DNA of 62,182 nt from the NCBI GenBank assembly GCA_002863155.1, contig PKED01000009.1:1-62182 (forward strand), given 5' to 3'. The DNA is from Sphingomonadaceae bacterium. Its GTDB lineage: Bacteria; Pseudomonadota; Alphaproteobacteria; Sphingomonadales; Sphingomonadaceae. Position 1 is the stretch's first letter. Each line of letters starts with the position of its first letter. Positions 9,268-17,702 of the stretch are shown one piece after another. Made by a program: the position numbers and the translations under genes. The notes under the pieces were generated by a model that worked only from the letters and a program-made list of their open reading frames with translations, was not told the origin of the DNA and searched no databases.

Positions 9268-9432
9268 TCACGACGTTGCAAATTGCCCGTCGGCGTTGTT
9301 GGCGCGCGTCCCCACATTGGCATCGGAAGCACGCAACTTAGTGATCCGAGGCGCAGACCATGACGAACGACCCGATGCCGGTTTCGGTGCCAAGGCGCCG
9401 ATCTTTACGCGATTCTGATCGGACTTCGACAT
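9268..9432 (-). CDS. Candidate lasso-peptide precursor (54 aa)
   Basis: A 54-residue ORF starting ATG 9432 with AAGGGG about six bases upstream. The leader contains WSAPRITKL, matching the Y/W-x-x-P-x-[IL]-x-x-L motif that B1/RRE proteins bind in proteobacterial and paeninodin-type precursors. The C-terminus reads VGTRANNADGQFATS. The only acidic residue after the leader end is the Asp in NNAD, so the macrolactam would be Gly1-Asp8 (14-residue core) or Val1-Asp9 (15-residue core). The latter places Gly2 and Asp9 as in paeninodin. The last residue is Ser, the expected site for the adjacent kinase. Oddities: the usual Thr at -2 is absent (Asn or Ala instead), the core is short, and the gene converges on the kinase gene rather than leading the operon. 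The ORF itself is certain; the role is inferred. Confidence 0.72.
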   Translation of the reverse strand: MSKSDQNRVKIGALAPKPASGRSSWSAPRITKLRASDANVGTRANNADGQFATS

Positions 9433-9461
9433 TCAGCACCCCTTACCATCCATAGTGGGTG

Positions 9462-9491
9462 ATGTTTCGCGACGGTCCCGGATTTTGTCAA
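9462..9491 (-). promoter_or_regulatory. Predicted promoter of lasso precursor gene
   Basis: On the minus strand a perfect TTGACA (9491-9486) is followed after 18 bases by AAACAT (9467-9462). Transcription would begin about 20-25 bases before the precursor ATG at 9432. The -10 match is only moderate. The same 9433-9586 gap must also hold the promoter for the divergent B1 gene. Confidence 0.5.
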
Positions 9492-9586
9492 CCGATTTCA
9501 CATTGTCGCAACAGCCTCCAACGATGCCTGATCGACGCAAAACGGCAGGGTTGAGCAAGGGGGGCAGATCATGCCATCACCGTGCC

Positions 9587-9913
9587 ATGACGAACGAAAA
9601 TGTCGCGAAATCTGCCGTGGCGAACCTGCATCCGATTGCCGATACCACCCGGATCGCCCGTGGCGACGGCTTTATCGATGCCGAAATCGGCGGAGAGCTG
9701 GTCGGGCTGCACCTCGCCAGTGGCAATTGCTATGGCTTCAACCCGACCGCGACGCGGATCTGGGCGCTGATCGACCAGCCGATGCGATTTGATGACCTTT
9801 GCGCGGCGTTGATGACCGAGTTCGATGTCGATATCGATACGTGCCGGCGCGATACCGCAGCGTTGGTCGCAGAACTGGTAAGCGAAAAGCTGGTAACGAC
9901 GGCCGAGACTTGA
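9587..9913 (+). CDS. PqqD-like RiPP recognition element protein (lasso B1)
   Basis: A 108-residue PqqD-fold protein with the family pattern: DGFIDAEIGGELVGLHLASGNCYGFNPTATRIW (written here only to mark the D-x-E, G-x-x-YG-N and IW positions, residues about 27-60), a central DLCAALMTEF helix, and a closing helix VAELVSEKLV. Stand-alone B1 proteins bind the precursor leader and present it to the B2 peptidase and cyclase. ATG 9587 is chosen because family similarity begins just after it; the frame is open back to 9455 but that part has no family character. Ends three bases from the end of the convergent type I secretion adaptor. Separated from the other lasso genes only by the precursor ORF, which is transcribed away from it. 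Confidence 0.88.
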   Translation: MTNENVAKSAVANLHPIADTTRIARGDGFIDAEIGGELVGLHLASGNCYGFNPTATRIWALIDQPMRFDDLCAALMTEFDVDIDTCRRDTAALVAELVSEKLVTTAET

Positions 9914-9916
9914 GCG

Positions 9917-11212
9917 CTATTCGCGCAACGCTGTTCGGCCGACTTCGAGGATCGGCGACAACAGATATTCCAGGATCGTCCGCTTTTCACCGAGCAGGTC
10001 GACCTCGGCGATCATGCCAGGCCCGATCGGATGCATCCGGCCCTGCGGATCGGCCATCTGGCTGGCCTTGGTCTTGACGCGGATGGTGTAGAAGCTTTCG
10101 CCATTCTTCTCGTCGATCACCGCATCGGGCGAAATCGAGACGACCGTCGCATCGAGTAGCCCGTAAGTCGTCCGGTTATACGCGGTGATCGATACCCTTG
10201 CCGGCTGGCCGATCGCGATCGTCGCGATGTCCGACGGCGATACTCTCGCGTCGATCAGCAGACGTTCGTCGGCCGGGACGATCTCGACCAATGGCTGGCC
10301 GGGCTGAACGGTGCCGCCCGATGTCGTGACGAGGACGCGATTGACGCTTCCGTTAACCGGCGAGCGGACGATCGTGCGCGCGGCGCGGCTTTCGAGCGTC
10401 GGCAGGCTCTGCCCCTTCGCCCCCAGTTCCGCCTGAGCTGCCACGAGCTCGGTCGCGGCCTGGGCGCGCCATTGCTCGCGCGCCTCTGCCCGCGCCGACC
10501 GCGCTTCCGCCGCTTGTGCCCTGGCACGCGCAAGCGACGCGACCGCCGCGTCGGCTTCCGCGCGCGCCGAATCGGCGGCCGCACGCGCCTGGACCAGACT
10601 CAGCCGGGGTTCGATGCCTTTTTCGACGAGCGGGCCGATCACCGTCACTTCGTGAAGCTTCTCGTCACGGATGGTCTCTCGCGCACGCAGGATCGCCGCA
10701 GCGCCGATCGCTTCGCGCTGGGCGGCCTCGAGTCGGGCATCGGCCACCGCCGTCGCATTGGCAAGGTCGGCCAGCCGGGCAAGGTGGAGCGAACGCTCGA
10801 CGGCGATCTGCTCGGCCAGCGCCGGATCGTTCACCGCCGGATAACGCGGTTCCTGCCCGGCAAGCTCGGCGCTGAGCCGCGCGATCTTGAGTTGAAGCGC
10901 GCCAATCGTCGCGCGTCCGCTGCCAAGCTCGGCGCGAGTCTGGGTACGGTCCATCTCGAGCAGCGGCGCGCCCTTTGCCACGACGTCGCTCACCCTGACG
11001 ATGATGCGCTCGACGATGCCGCCTTCGGGATTGGAGACGATCTGCAACTGGCTCGTCGGGATCACCCGCCCGAACGCACGTACGGTCCGGTCGAGTTTGG
11101 TGAAAGCAGCCCAGATGACGGCGATCACGAAGAATCCGACGATCGACCATAGCAGGATATTCGAGCTCCGCCGCGCGACAGGCCGCGCAAAATCGGTCGT
11201 GATCTGGTTCAT
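9917..11212 (-). CDS. HlyD/LapC-type periplasmic adaptor of type I secretion system
   Basis: A 431-residue membrane-fusion protein: a short cytoplasmic N-terminus, one transmembrane span (NILLWSIVGFFVIAVIWAAF, residues ~18-37), a lipoyl-like half (VIPTSQLQIVSNPEGGIVERI), a long Ala/Arg/Glu-rich coiled coil (about 90-270), the second lipoyl half (RTIVRSPVNGSVNRVLV) and the C-terminal beta domain ending in the HlyD signature region (HPIGPGMIAEVDLLGEKRTI). It links the inner-membrane ABC protein to an outer-membrane TolC. Its ATG overlaps the stop of the ABC gene by one base (TGATG). Last gene of the tolC-ABC-adaptor operon, convergent with the B1 gene. Confidence 0.92.
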   Translation of the reverse strand: MNQITTDFARPVARRSSNILLWSIVGFFVIAVIWAAFTKLDRTVRAFGRVIPTSQLQIVSNPEGGIVERIIVRVSDVVAKGAPLLEMDRTQTRAELGSGRATIGALQLKIARLSAELAGQEPRYPAVNDPALAEQIAVERSLHLARLADLANATAVADARLEAAQREAIGAAAILRARETIRDEKLHEVTVIGPLVEKGIEPRLSLVQARAAADSARAEADAAVASLARARAQAAEARSARAEAREQWRAQAATELVAAQAELGAKGQSLPTLESRAARTIVRSPVNGSVNRVLVTTSGGTVQPGQPLVEIVPADERLLIDARVSPSDIATIAIGQPARVSITAYNRTTYGLLDATVVSISPDAVIDEKNGESFYTIRVKTKASQMADPQGRMHPIGPGMIAEVDLLGEKRTILEYLLSPILEVGRTALRE

Positions 11213-12936
11213 CAGGCCGCCCGGTTCTGCATCGCCGCGCGCAGCACCTGATCGCGCGGACCGTCGGCGGCGATCTTGCCGGCTTCGAACACGATCACCC
11301 GCTGCGCCAGCGCGAGCAATTGCGGTCGGTGGGTGATGATGATCACGGTGCGATCGGCGATTTCGGCCTGCAGCCGCTGGATCAGCCCCTGCTCGGTCTG
11401 ATTGTCCATCGCGCTGGTCGGCTCGTCGAGCACCAGCAGCCGGGGCTTGCCGGCGAGGGCCCGCGCGAGCGCGATCGACTGGCGCTGCCCGCCCGATAGC
11501 CCCTCGCCGCGATCCGCCAGCCGCAGATCATAGCCATTGGCGATCCGCCCCACGAAATCATGCGTCCCCGACAATTGCGACGCGCGCAGCATTTCGTCAT
11601 CGTCGATACCGGGGCGGCCAAGCGTGATATTCTCACGGATGGTGCCGGTGAAGAGCACGCTTTCCTGCAAGCCGACGCCGACCGACTGGCGGAAGGCCGG
11701 ATCGAACTGGCGCACATCGGTGCCGTCGATCATCACCACGCCTTCCTCAGGCGGGTAAAGGCCGAGGATCAGCCGCGCGAAGGTCGACTTGCCCGATCCG
11801 ACGCGCCCGAGCAGCGCGACCCGCTCGCCCGCCGCGATCCGCACCGACACGTCGCGCAACACCGGCTCGGCCGCGCCCGGATAGCGGAAGGTGACGCCGC
11901 GCAGCTCGATCGCGCCGGCCAGCCGGGTCATCTTCAGCCCCTCGCCGCTCGGTCCTTCGACCGGCTGCTCCATCAGCGCGGTCACCTGGCGATAGGCGGT
12001 GCGCGTCTGGGCGAGGCGCGAGGCAAGGTTCGCGATCTGGCCAAGCGGCGCGATCGCCCGGCTCGACAGGATCGAACACGCGGTCAGCGCGCCGATTGTG
12101 ATGCCGCCGCTGCCCGAAAGAACCGCACCGACGATCACCGTCCCGGTATAGCCGATCGTGCCGGCCGATCCGGCAAAGGTCGTCGCGATGGCGCCGATCA
12201 GCCGCTGGCGAAGCGCCGAACCGGTCTGCTGCCGCACCGCGCGTTGCCAGCGATCGGTCAGCAACGGCCCCGCCCCCGATGCCTTGACGGTTTCGATCGC
12301 GCCGATCGTTTCGACCAGAACCGATTGTTTCACATGCCCCTCGCGCATCGTGTCGGCGGCAAGCCGGTCCATTGCGGGCTGTGTAAACAGGCCGACCGCG
12401 ATCACCATTGGCACGAGCAGCGCGGGCACGAGCACTACCCAGCCGCCGATCAGCGCGATCAGCACCAGCGTGATTGCGATGAACGGCACGTCGACGATCG
12501 CGACCATGGTTACGGAGGCGAAGAAATCGCGCAGCACCTCAAGCTCACGCATCAACCCGGTCAGCGCGCCGGTCGAGCCCTTGCGCAGCTCGAGCCGCAT
12601 CCGCACGATCCGCTCGAAGACCGTGTCGCCGACCTGGTGATCGATATCGGCACCGGCCACGTCGACGAAATAGGCACGCAGCAGCTTGAGCGCGAAATCG
12701 AAGACGACGACGATCGCAAGACCGATTGAAAGCCCGACCAGCGACGACATCGCGTTGTGCGGAATCACCCGGTCATAGACCACCATCGAGAAGATCGAGG
12801 TGATGAACCCGAACAGATTGACGAGCACCGCCGCGATCGCGACCTTGGTATAGACAGCCGAATTGCGGCGCATCGGCGTGATCAGCCATTCCGCAAAGCG
12901 CGGGCGCGGCGTTTCGATCAACGTCTCGCCGGTCAT
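11212..12936 (-). CDS. Type I secretion permease/ATPase, LapB/HlyB-like without C39 domain
   Basis: A 574-residue ABC half-transporter. An N-terminal membrane domain (VAIAAVLVNLFGFITSIFSMVVYDRVIP, described by its FGFITSIFSMVVYDRVIP core, typical of RTX exporters) leads to an ATPase with Walker A LLGRVGSGKSTFARLI, signature GLSGGQRQSIALARAL, Walker B LLVLDEPTSAMD and H-loop IITHR. No N-terminal C39-like domain is seen. ATG 12936 overlaps the upstream tolC stop (ATGA). Relatives of this type (LapB, PrtD-like) export large unprocessed proteins such as RTX adhesins with a C-terminal signal, but no such substrate gene lies in the window. It could be at a distant locus. Confidence 0.92.
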   Translation of the reverse strand: MTGETLIETPRPRFAEWLITPMRRNSAVYTKVAIAAVLVNLFGFITSIFSMVVYDRVIPHNAMSSLVGLSIGLAIVVVFDFALKLLRAYFVDVAGADIDHQVGDTVFERIVRMRLELRKGSTGALTGLMRELEVLRDFFASVTMVAIVDVPFIAITLVLIALIGGWVVLVPALLVPMVIAVGLFTQPAMDRLAADTMREGHVKQSVLVETIGAIETVKASGAGPLLTDRWQRAVRQQTGSALRQRLIGAIATTFAGSAGTIGYTGTVIVGAVLSGSGGITIGALTACSILSSRAIAPLGQIANLASRLAQTRTAYRQVTALMEQPVEGPSGEGLKMTRLAGAIELRGVTFRYPGAAEPVLRDVSVRIAAGERVALLGRVGSGKSTFARLILGLYPPEEGVVMIDGTDVRQFDPAFRQSVGVGLQESVLFTGTIRENITLGRPGIDDDEMLRASQLSGTHDFVGRIANGYDLRLADRGEGLSGGQRQSIALARALAGKPRLLVLDEPTSAMDNQTEQGLIQRLQAEIADRTVIIITHRPQLLALAQRVIVFEAGKIAADGPRDQVLRAAMQNRAA

Positions 12937-14351
12937 CGGCTGCGGTCTCCGACGGGTACGTCGACTTGCAGACAATCCAGCAAGCGCCCCGTCCGTGCGA
13001 GCAGCACATAGCGGTTTGTGTCGAGTTCGGACAGACCCTGCAAATAACTGACCGCGCTCTGAAACAATTCCTCCTCGGCGTTCAGGACGTCGATCACCGA
13101 GCCGCGCGATACCCGGAACCGTTCGGCGACAGCATCGCGCGAGGTGCGCGCGGCGATATAGGCCGCTTCCAGAGCCTCGAGCTGGACCTGCAGCGAGTCG
13201 ACGTCGGACCAGGCGGTCGCCGCGTCGCGACCGGCATTGCCGCGAACCTGATCGGCGCGCGCCCGCGCCTGGCGGGCACGTGCGGCCGCTTCGCTGATCC
13301 GCGGCTCGGTGCCGCCGAACAGCCGCACGCGAAGTCCAACCCGCCCGCGCACGTCATAGTCGAAAGGCGTTTCGAAAATGCCGTAGCGACCGGCGTCGAT
13401 GCCCGCGGTCAGGACGGGCCGAGCCTCGCGCTTGACCGCGCGGGCGTCGCGCTCGGCAGCCTGGGCGGCCGCGTCGGCGCTGAGCACCGGCGGGGCGTGC
13501 GCCGCGGCGGACACGGCGGCATCCTGGCCGCCGTCGAAGCCGCAGGCGCGTGGCACCCGCTGCAAGCCCGGTGGCGGCGTGCGCCCGGCGAGCGCCACGA
13601 AACGTGCCTCGGCGCCGCGCATGCGCCGCTCGAAATCGGCGAGCCTCGCCTTGTTGCGGGCAATCGCGCTGTCGACACGGGCAAGGTCGACGGGTGCCGC
13701 GACCCCGGCATCGATGCGCTGCTGCACCGCGTTGCGCGCTTCGACCTCGCTCGACAGGAAGGACCGCGACAAGGACCCCAGGGCGCGATAGGCAGCCACT
13801 TCGTACCAGCTGACCACCAAGTCGAGCGCGACTTGCGACGCGCTGCTGTCGATATCGGCGATGCTCGCGCTCACCCGCGCGCGCGCCGCGGCCTGACGCT
13901 CCTTGTTGGCGCCGAAATCGAACAAGAGCTGGTTGAGCGTCAACGTGCCGTCGGTACGGCGCGACGGCCGGGTGCGCTCCAGAATGTTCAGCGGATCGCT
14001 CGAAAAGTCCCGCGAAATAACGCTGAAGCTCTGGATGTTGATGTCGACATTGGGCAGTGCGGCCTCGCGGGTGCCCGCCAGCTGCGCCTCGGCGGCATCG
14101 GCGGCCGCTCGCGCTTCGGCCAGGGTCGGGTGGCGGCGCACCGCCTCGCCTATCACGGTCAGGAACGGCGCTCGCGGCATCGCCGCATCGGCCAGCGCGA
14201 GCACCGGATCCCCGCTGCGCGCATCGTCGAGCGGGTCGGTCGACGCCGGCGGCATCGCCACCTGCTGGGCCAGCGCGCCGATCGGCAGCACGATCGCGCC
14301 CATCGCCAGCACGCGCGCCCTTCGCCACACTCTGCCACAACGCCACGTCAT
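12933..14351 (-). CDS. TolC-family outer-membrane channel of type I secretion system
   Basis: A 472-residue outer-membrane efflux protein. ATG 14351 begins a signal peptide: MTWRCGRVWRRARVLAMGAI followed by a hydrophobic stretch and ALAQQ cleavage region. The mature part has two TolC/OEP repeats (ALPNVDINIQSFS, then DYDVRGRVGLRVRLFGGTEP), long Ala/Arg-rich helices, and the usual SVIDVLNAEEELFQSAVSYL motif near the C-terminus. The frame is open further upstream, but only this ATG gives an export signal; an in-frame ATG at the position encoding MIDACS is an alternative. First gene of the operon feeding the ABC and adaptor genes, with ATGA overlap. This is the second TolC homologue of the window; the other is at 24936-26474. 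Confidence 0.9.
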   Translation of the reverse strand: MTWRCGRVWRRARVLAMGAIVLPIGALAQQVAMPPASTDPLDDARSGDPVLALADAAMPRAPFLTVIGEAVRRHPTLAEARAAADAAEAQLAGTREAALPNVDINIQSFSVISRDFSSDPLNILERTRPSRRTDGTLTLNQLLFDFGANKERQAAARARVSASIADIDSSASQVALDLVVSWYEVAAYRALGSLSRSFLSSEVEARNAVQQRIDAGVAAPVDLARVDSAIARNKARLADFERRMRGAEARFVALAGRTPPPGLQRVPRACGFDGGQDAAVSAAAHAPPVLSADAAAQAAERDARAVKREARPVLTAGIDAGRYGIFETPFDYDVRGRVGLRVRLFGGTEPRISEAAARARQARARADQVRGNAGRDAATAWSDVDSLQVQLEALEAAYIAARTSRDAVAERFRVSRGSVIDVLNAEEELFQSAVSYLQGLSELDTNRYVLLARTGRLLDCLQVDVPVGDRSR

Positions 14352-14773
14352 CGAAACTGAATGGCCCCTTGAACCTTCGACCGAACAGGCGTCGATCATC
14401 GGCTGCCTGCGACTTCCCCCTGGCGCGACCCGGTTCGAAGCAGGCCCGCTTGCGTCAGCGATGCCGCCACTGTCAACGCCGGGCTTGGCACGGGCGATGG
14501 CGACTGCGGAACATGACACAGACTTAATATAGCTCGAGACGATTTCGAATGTCTGACCAGGATTTGCTCGGCGTTTTGGGTGCGGACGGAACACACCGCG
14601 CCGCCCGGCACCTGCACCGCCTATCCCGCGCAGCAGGCGGTATACGGCGCGGCCGCACTCCGGGCGGCAGCGCGATCGCTGGAAGACGCGGCCAGCGAAC
14701 CAGCTGGAGTCGACGCACAGCGGAGCGGCAAGGCACTTCATTGCCGAGCAGGCAGATCGCGATGTGGAGGAAA
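14352..14773. other. Intergenic region, no gene recognised
   Basis: This gap lies between the type I secretion operon start and tRNA-Arg. Small open frames cross it on both strands but none has a family look or a ribosome site. On the minus strand TTGACA occurs at 14476-14471, roughly 120 bases before the tolC ATG, with only a weak -10 candidate; it may be the operon promoter. Confidence 0.35.
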
Positions 14774-14850
14774 TGGCGCACCCGGAGCGATTCGAACGCC
14801 CGACCCTCAGATTCGTAGTCTGATGCTCTATCCAGCTGAGCTACGGGTGC
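14774..14850 (-). tRNA. tRNA-Arg (anticodon ACG)
   Basis: A 77-base minus-strand tRNA. The acceptor GCACCCG (14850-14844) pairs with CGGGTGC (14784-14778), followed by discriminator G and an encoded CCA. The D arm reads AGCTCAGCTGGATAGAGC, the anticodon stem TCAGA/TCTGA encloses CTACGAA with anticodon ACG, and the T arm holds GTTCGAATC. ACG would be deaminated to ICG to read CGU/CGC/CGA codons. Confidence 0.96.
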
Positions 14851-14932
14851 GTGGAGCGACGCCCTTAAGGCCCCCGGACGCATTGCGCAACCCCGTTGCG
14901 CACCAGGCGCGCGGGGCATAGAGCAGCCAGCG

Positions 14933-15424
14933 ATGAAACGCCTTGTCTTCCTGGCCTTGCTGGCCGTTGCCGGATGTGCCCAGCCCGGCGGGCGCTTTCC
15001 TTCGCTGCTGCCGCGCGCGATCGAGACGCGCGACGATGCCGAGCCGATGCCGAGCGCCCCGGCGGTCGTCGCCGACCCCGCCCTCGACGCGCAGGTCGCC
15101 GCCGCCGATGCGGCACTGGCGAAACTGCGCGCCGATTTCGAAGTCGGTGCCGCCCGCGCGCAACAGCTTGCCGATGCCGCCAAAGGCATGCCCGCCGGCA
15201 GCGAAGCGTGGCTGAACGCGCAGTCCGCGCTAGCCGACCTCGACGTGATCCGCGCCGACGTATCGAGTTCGATCAGCGACCTCGAGCGGCTGGCGATCGA
15301 CAGGGCGGCGGCGGGCAACCCGCCCTATCCCGCGCTCGACGCGCTGCGCAGCGCGGCGCAGACCCAGCATGGCGATGAGGGGATCATCGTCGAAACGCTC
15401 AGCCAGCAACTCGCGCCTGCCTGA
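14933..15424 (+). CDS. Small predicted lipoprotein, hypothetical
   Basis: A 163-residue protein with a clear lipoprotein signal: MKRLVFLALLAVAGCAQPGG, where LAVAGC is a lipobox and the Cys would be acylated. The mature part is Ala/Asp-rich and predicted largely helical (AAADAALAKLRADFEVGAAR, then SISDLERLAIDRAA), suggesting a short coiled coil. I do not recognise a family. It follows tRNA-Arg on the opposite strand and converges with the large fused MFS gene, leaving 18 bases between stops. Base composition is like the surroundings. Probably an envelope protein; function unknown. Confidence 0.75.
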   Translation: MKRLVFLALLAVAGCAQPGGRFPSLLPRAIETRDDAEPMPSAPAVVADPALDAQVAAADAALAKLRADFEVGAARAQQLADAAKGMPAGSEAWLNAQSALADLDVIRADVSSSISDLERLAIDRAAAGNPPYPALDALRSAAQTQHGDEGIIVETLSQQLAPA

Positions 15425-15442
15425 AGGCGCCGGCCCTCGCCG

Positions 15443-17656
15443 TTACTTGAGCAGCGGCAGGATGCTCGAATGGTCGTCGGTCCAGGGCGCAAAGCCTGGT
15501 CGAGCCGTAAGCGGTGCCCAGCCAGGATTACCCCTGACCAGCGCGGCCAGCGCGGCCCGATCATGCGACAGCGCGATCCACGCCGACACCGTCTCGCCTT
15601 CGCGGCGGACCGGGCCGGGGCGGTAAACGAACGCGCGCGCCTGCCAGCCATCGACGCGCGCATTGGCCGCGACAACCGGTGCAAGATCGATGAAACGGTT
15701 CGAGATGTGGACCAGCAGCAGGCCGTTCGGCGCCAGCACTCGCGCATAGCCGCGGAATGCCTCACGCGTCATCAGGTGCATCGGCACCGCATCCGACGAA
15801 AAGGCATCGAGCGCGAGCAGATCGAGCGTCGCCGACGGCTGCGCGGCGATCGCCAGCCGCGCATCGCCGATGACGATCTCGGCGTCGGGCAGGCAGCGGC
15901 GCAGATAGCCGAAGCGGGTGCGGGCGATCTGGGCGATCGCCGGATCAATCTCGAAAATTCGCCACTTCTGGCCCGGCCGGGCATAGCAGGCGAGCGTCCC
16001 CGCCCCCAGCCCGACGACACCGATCCGGGCATGCGGTCCGTACAGTCCTGGTGCCGCCTGCATCGCCTGGCCGATCCCGGATCCGGCGACATAATAGGTC
16101 GTCGGCATCGTCTCGCGCTGTGCCGAACCGAGCAGTTCGGTCCCATGCACGGTCGTGCCGTGCGCCAATTGCCGCTCGGTCGCGTTCTGCCGCACCGTGT
16201 AGACGCCGAAATAGCTGCGCGTGCGGGCTTGCCCATCGAGCGACAGCATCAGTGAGTTGAACCCGCCGAAGATCGTCAGCGTCCCGACCAGCACGATCAT
16301 ATAGGCGACGCGGTGGCCGAGCGCGACCAGGCCGAGCCCGGCGATCACCGCGAACACGACTGCCCGATTGGCGCCGTCGCCAAGCCCACCCGTGCCGCTC
16401 AGCGCGGCGATCACCAGGAGGAGCATCGCGAGAGCGACCGCCAATGTCATGATCCGCCCGTGCTGGGCGGTGCTCTGCCAGCGCCGTGCGATCGGCTCGA
16501 TCAACAGTTCCTGCGGCACCAGCAGCCCGGCGAGCAGGATCAGCAGCGGATATTCCCAGGTCCAGTCGAACACGATCGGCGCGACCAGCGCCGCAAAGAC
16601 GCCGCCAAGCGCGCCGCCGAGCGACATCGCCAGGTAAAAGCCGGTCAGCCGATCGGGCTCGGGCCGCGCGCGGTACATCGCGCTGTGCAGCGCCACCGAT
16701 ACCGCGAACAGCAGAACGAGCGCGAGAATGGCGTTGAGATAGGCGCGCGATTCGAGCCCGCTCACCATGATCCCGCCAAACAGCAGCACGATGATCGGCG
16801 AAATGCGGGTGATGATGTCGGCGGCGGCCCGGTTGCTGGCAAAGGCAATCGAGAAGCTGAGCAGATACAGTCCGAGCGGTATCACCCACAGCAACGGCAT
16901 CGCGACGATATCGGTCGTGATATAGGTCGTGGCCGCCAGCATCAGCCCCGACGCCACGAACGCCAGCAACACCCAGCGCGCAACCGTCGCGCGGCTCGGC
17001 GCCGGGCTTGTCGGGCGCGCCGCGATCCGGGCCGCGTTTCGGGGCAGCATCCAGGCGCAGGCGGCGACGAGCAGGACGACGAGTGCATAGCCCGCGCTCC
17101 ACAGCCAGCGCTGCGCCTGCACCGCCAGCAGCGGCTCGACCAGCAGCGGATAAGCGATCAGCCCGCCGAAGCTGCCGAGATTGGACGCGGCATAGAGCGC
17201 ATAGGGGTCACGCCCGCCGCTCGCCGTCGCATACCAGCGTTGCAGCAGCGGCGCCTGCGCGGAGACCGCGAAGAACAGCGGCCCGATCGACATGCCGAGC
17301 AGCCACGGCACCCAGATCGCCGGTTGCGCGTCCGCCGGCGGATCGGTCGCGATCAGCCCGATCGGCAACCACAAAGCCGCCAGCAGCAGCAGGCCGAGAT
17401 GCACACCGCCTTGCGCGCGCGGACTGAGGCGACCCAGCAGATGCGCATAGCCATAGCCGCCCAGCAGCAGCGCCTGATAGACGAGCATCGCCGAATTCCA
17501 GACGCTCGGCGCGCCGCCGAGCTTGGGCAGCGCCATGCGCGCGACCATCGGCTGGACCAGAAACAGCAGGAACGATCCGGCAAAGATCGCGGCGACGAAG
17601 GCGATTGCAGGCGCGCGGCGCGTGGGCTTCGTCGTCATCGTCCACGCCATATCCAT
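15443..17656 (-). CDS. Fused membrane transporter-like/spermidine-synthase-like protein
   Basis: A 737-residue protein. The first ~470 residues hold many hydrophobic spans (AIAFVAAIFAGSFLLFLVQP, MLVYQALLLGGYGYAHLLG, and others), resembling MFS-like membrane domains of fused spermidine synthases. The C-terminal ~230 residues are a spermidine-synthase-type methyltransferase fold: RIGVVGLGAGTLACYARPGQ (SAM/dcSAM glycine motif), WRIFEIDPAIAQIARTRFG (acidic loop), DLLALDAFSSDAVPMHLMT. Family members are widespread in proteobacteria but their substrate is not established. Start at ATG 17656 has a GGGGGCAGGC leader; ATG 17638 is possible. It may be the last gene of a run from valS through two acetyltransferases. 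Confidence 0.88.
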   Translation of the reverse strand: MDMAWTMTTKPTRRAPAIAFVAAIFAGSFLLFLVQPMVARMALPKLGGAPSVWNSAMLVYQALLLGGYGYAHLLGRLSPRAQGGVHLGLLLLAALWLPIGLIATDPPADAQPAIWVPWLLGMSIGPLFFAVSAQAPLLQRWYATASGGRDPYALYAASNLGSFGGLIAYPLLVEPLLAVQAQRWLWSAGYALVVLLVAACAWMLPRNAARIAARPTSPAPSRATVARWVLLAFVASGLMLAATTYITTDIVAMPLLWVIPLGLYLLSFSIAFASNRAAADIITRISPIIVLLFGGIMVSGLESRAYLNAILALVLLFAVSVALHSAMYRARPEPDRLTGFYLAMSLGGALGGVFAALVAPIVFDWTWEYPLLILLAGLLVPQELLIEPIARRWQSTAQHGRIMTLAVALAMLLLVIAALSGTGGLGDGANRAVVFAVIAGLGLVALGHRVAYMIVLVGTLTIFGGFNSLMLSLDGQARTRSYFGVYTVRQNATERQLAHGTTVHGTELLGSAQRETMPTTYYVAGSGIGQAMQAAPGLYGPHARIGVVGLGAGTLACYARPGQKWRIFEIDPAIAQIARTRFGYLRRCLPDAEIVIGDARLAIAAQPSATLDLLALDAFSSDAVPMHLMTREAFRGYARVLAPNGLLLVHISNRFIDLAPVVAANARVDGWQARAFVYRPGPVRREGETVSAWIALSHDRAALAALVRGNPGWAPLTARPGFAPWTDDHSSILPLLK

Positions 17657-17702
17657 GCCTGCCCCCGATCGGCCGCCATTTGCGCGGTCGCGCGGTCCCT
17701 AA

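Noticed and set aside
9360..9455. A 31-codon plus-strand frame in the same gap as the lasso precursor
   Set aside because: It has no leader motif, its only Shine-Dalgarno candidate is weak, and its end has no plausible core with a ring Asp or Glu. The minus-strand 9268-9432 ORF, which overlaps it, fits far better.
14352..14741. Longer version of the T1SS TolC gene starting at 14741
   Set aside because: Only ATG 14351 gives a signal peptide; the upstream part has no similarity and lies in the gap next to the tRNA.
14549..14818. An 89-codon plus-strand frame running into tRNA-Arg
   Set aside because: It overlaps the antisense of the tRNA and ends in translated tRNA sequence, a common artefact.
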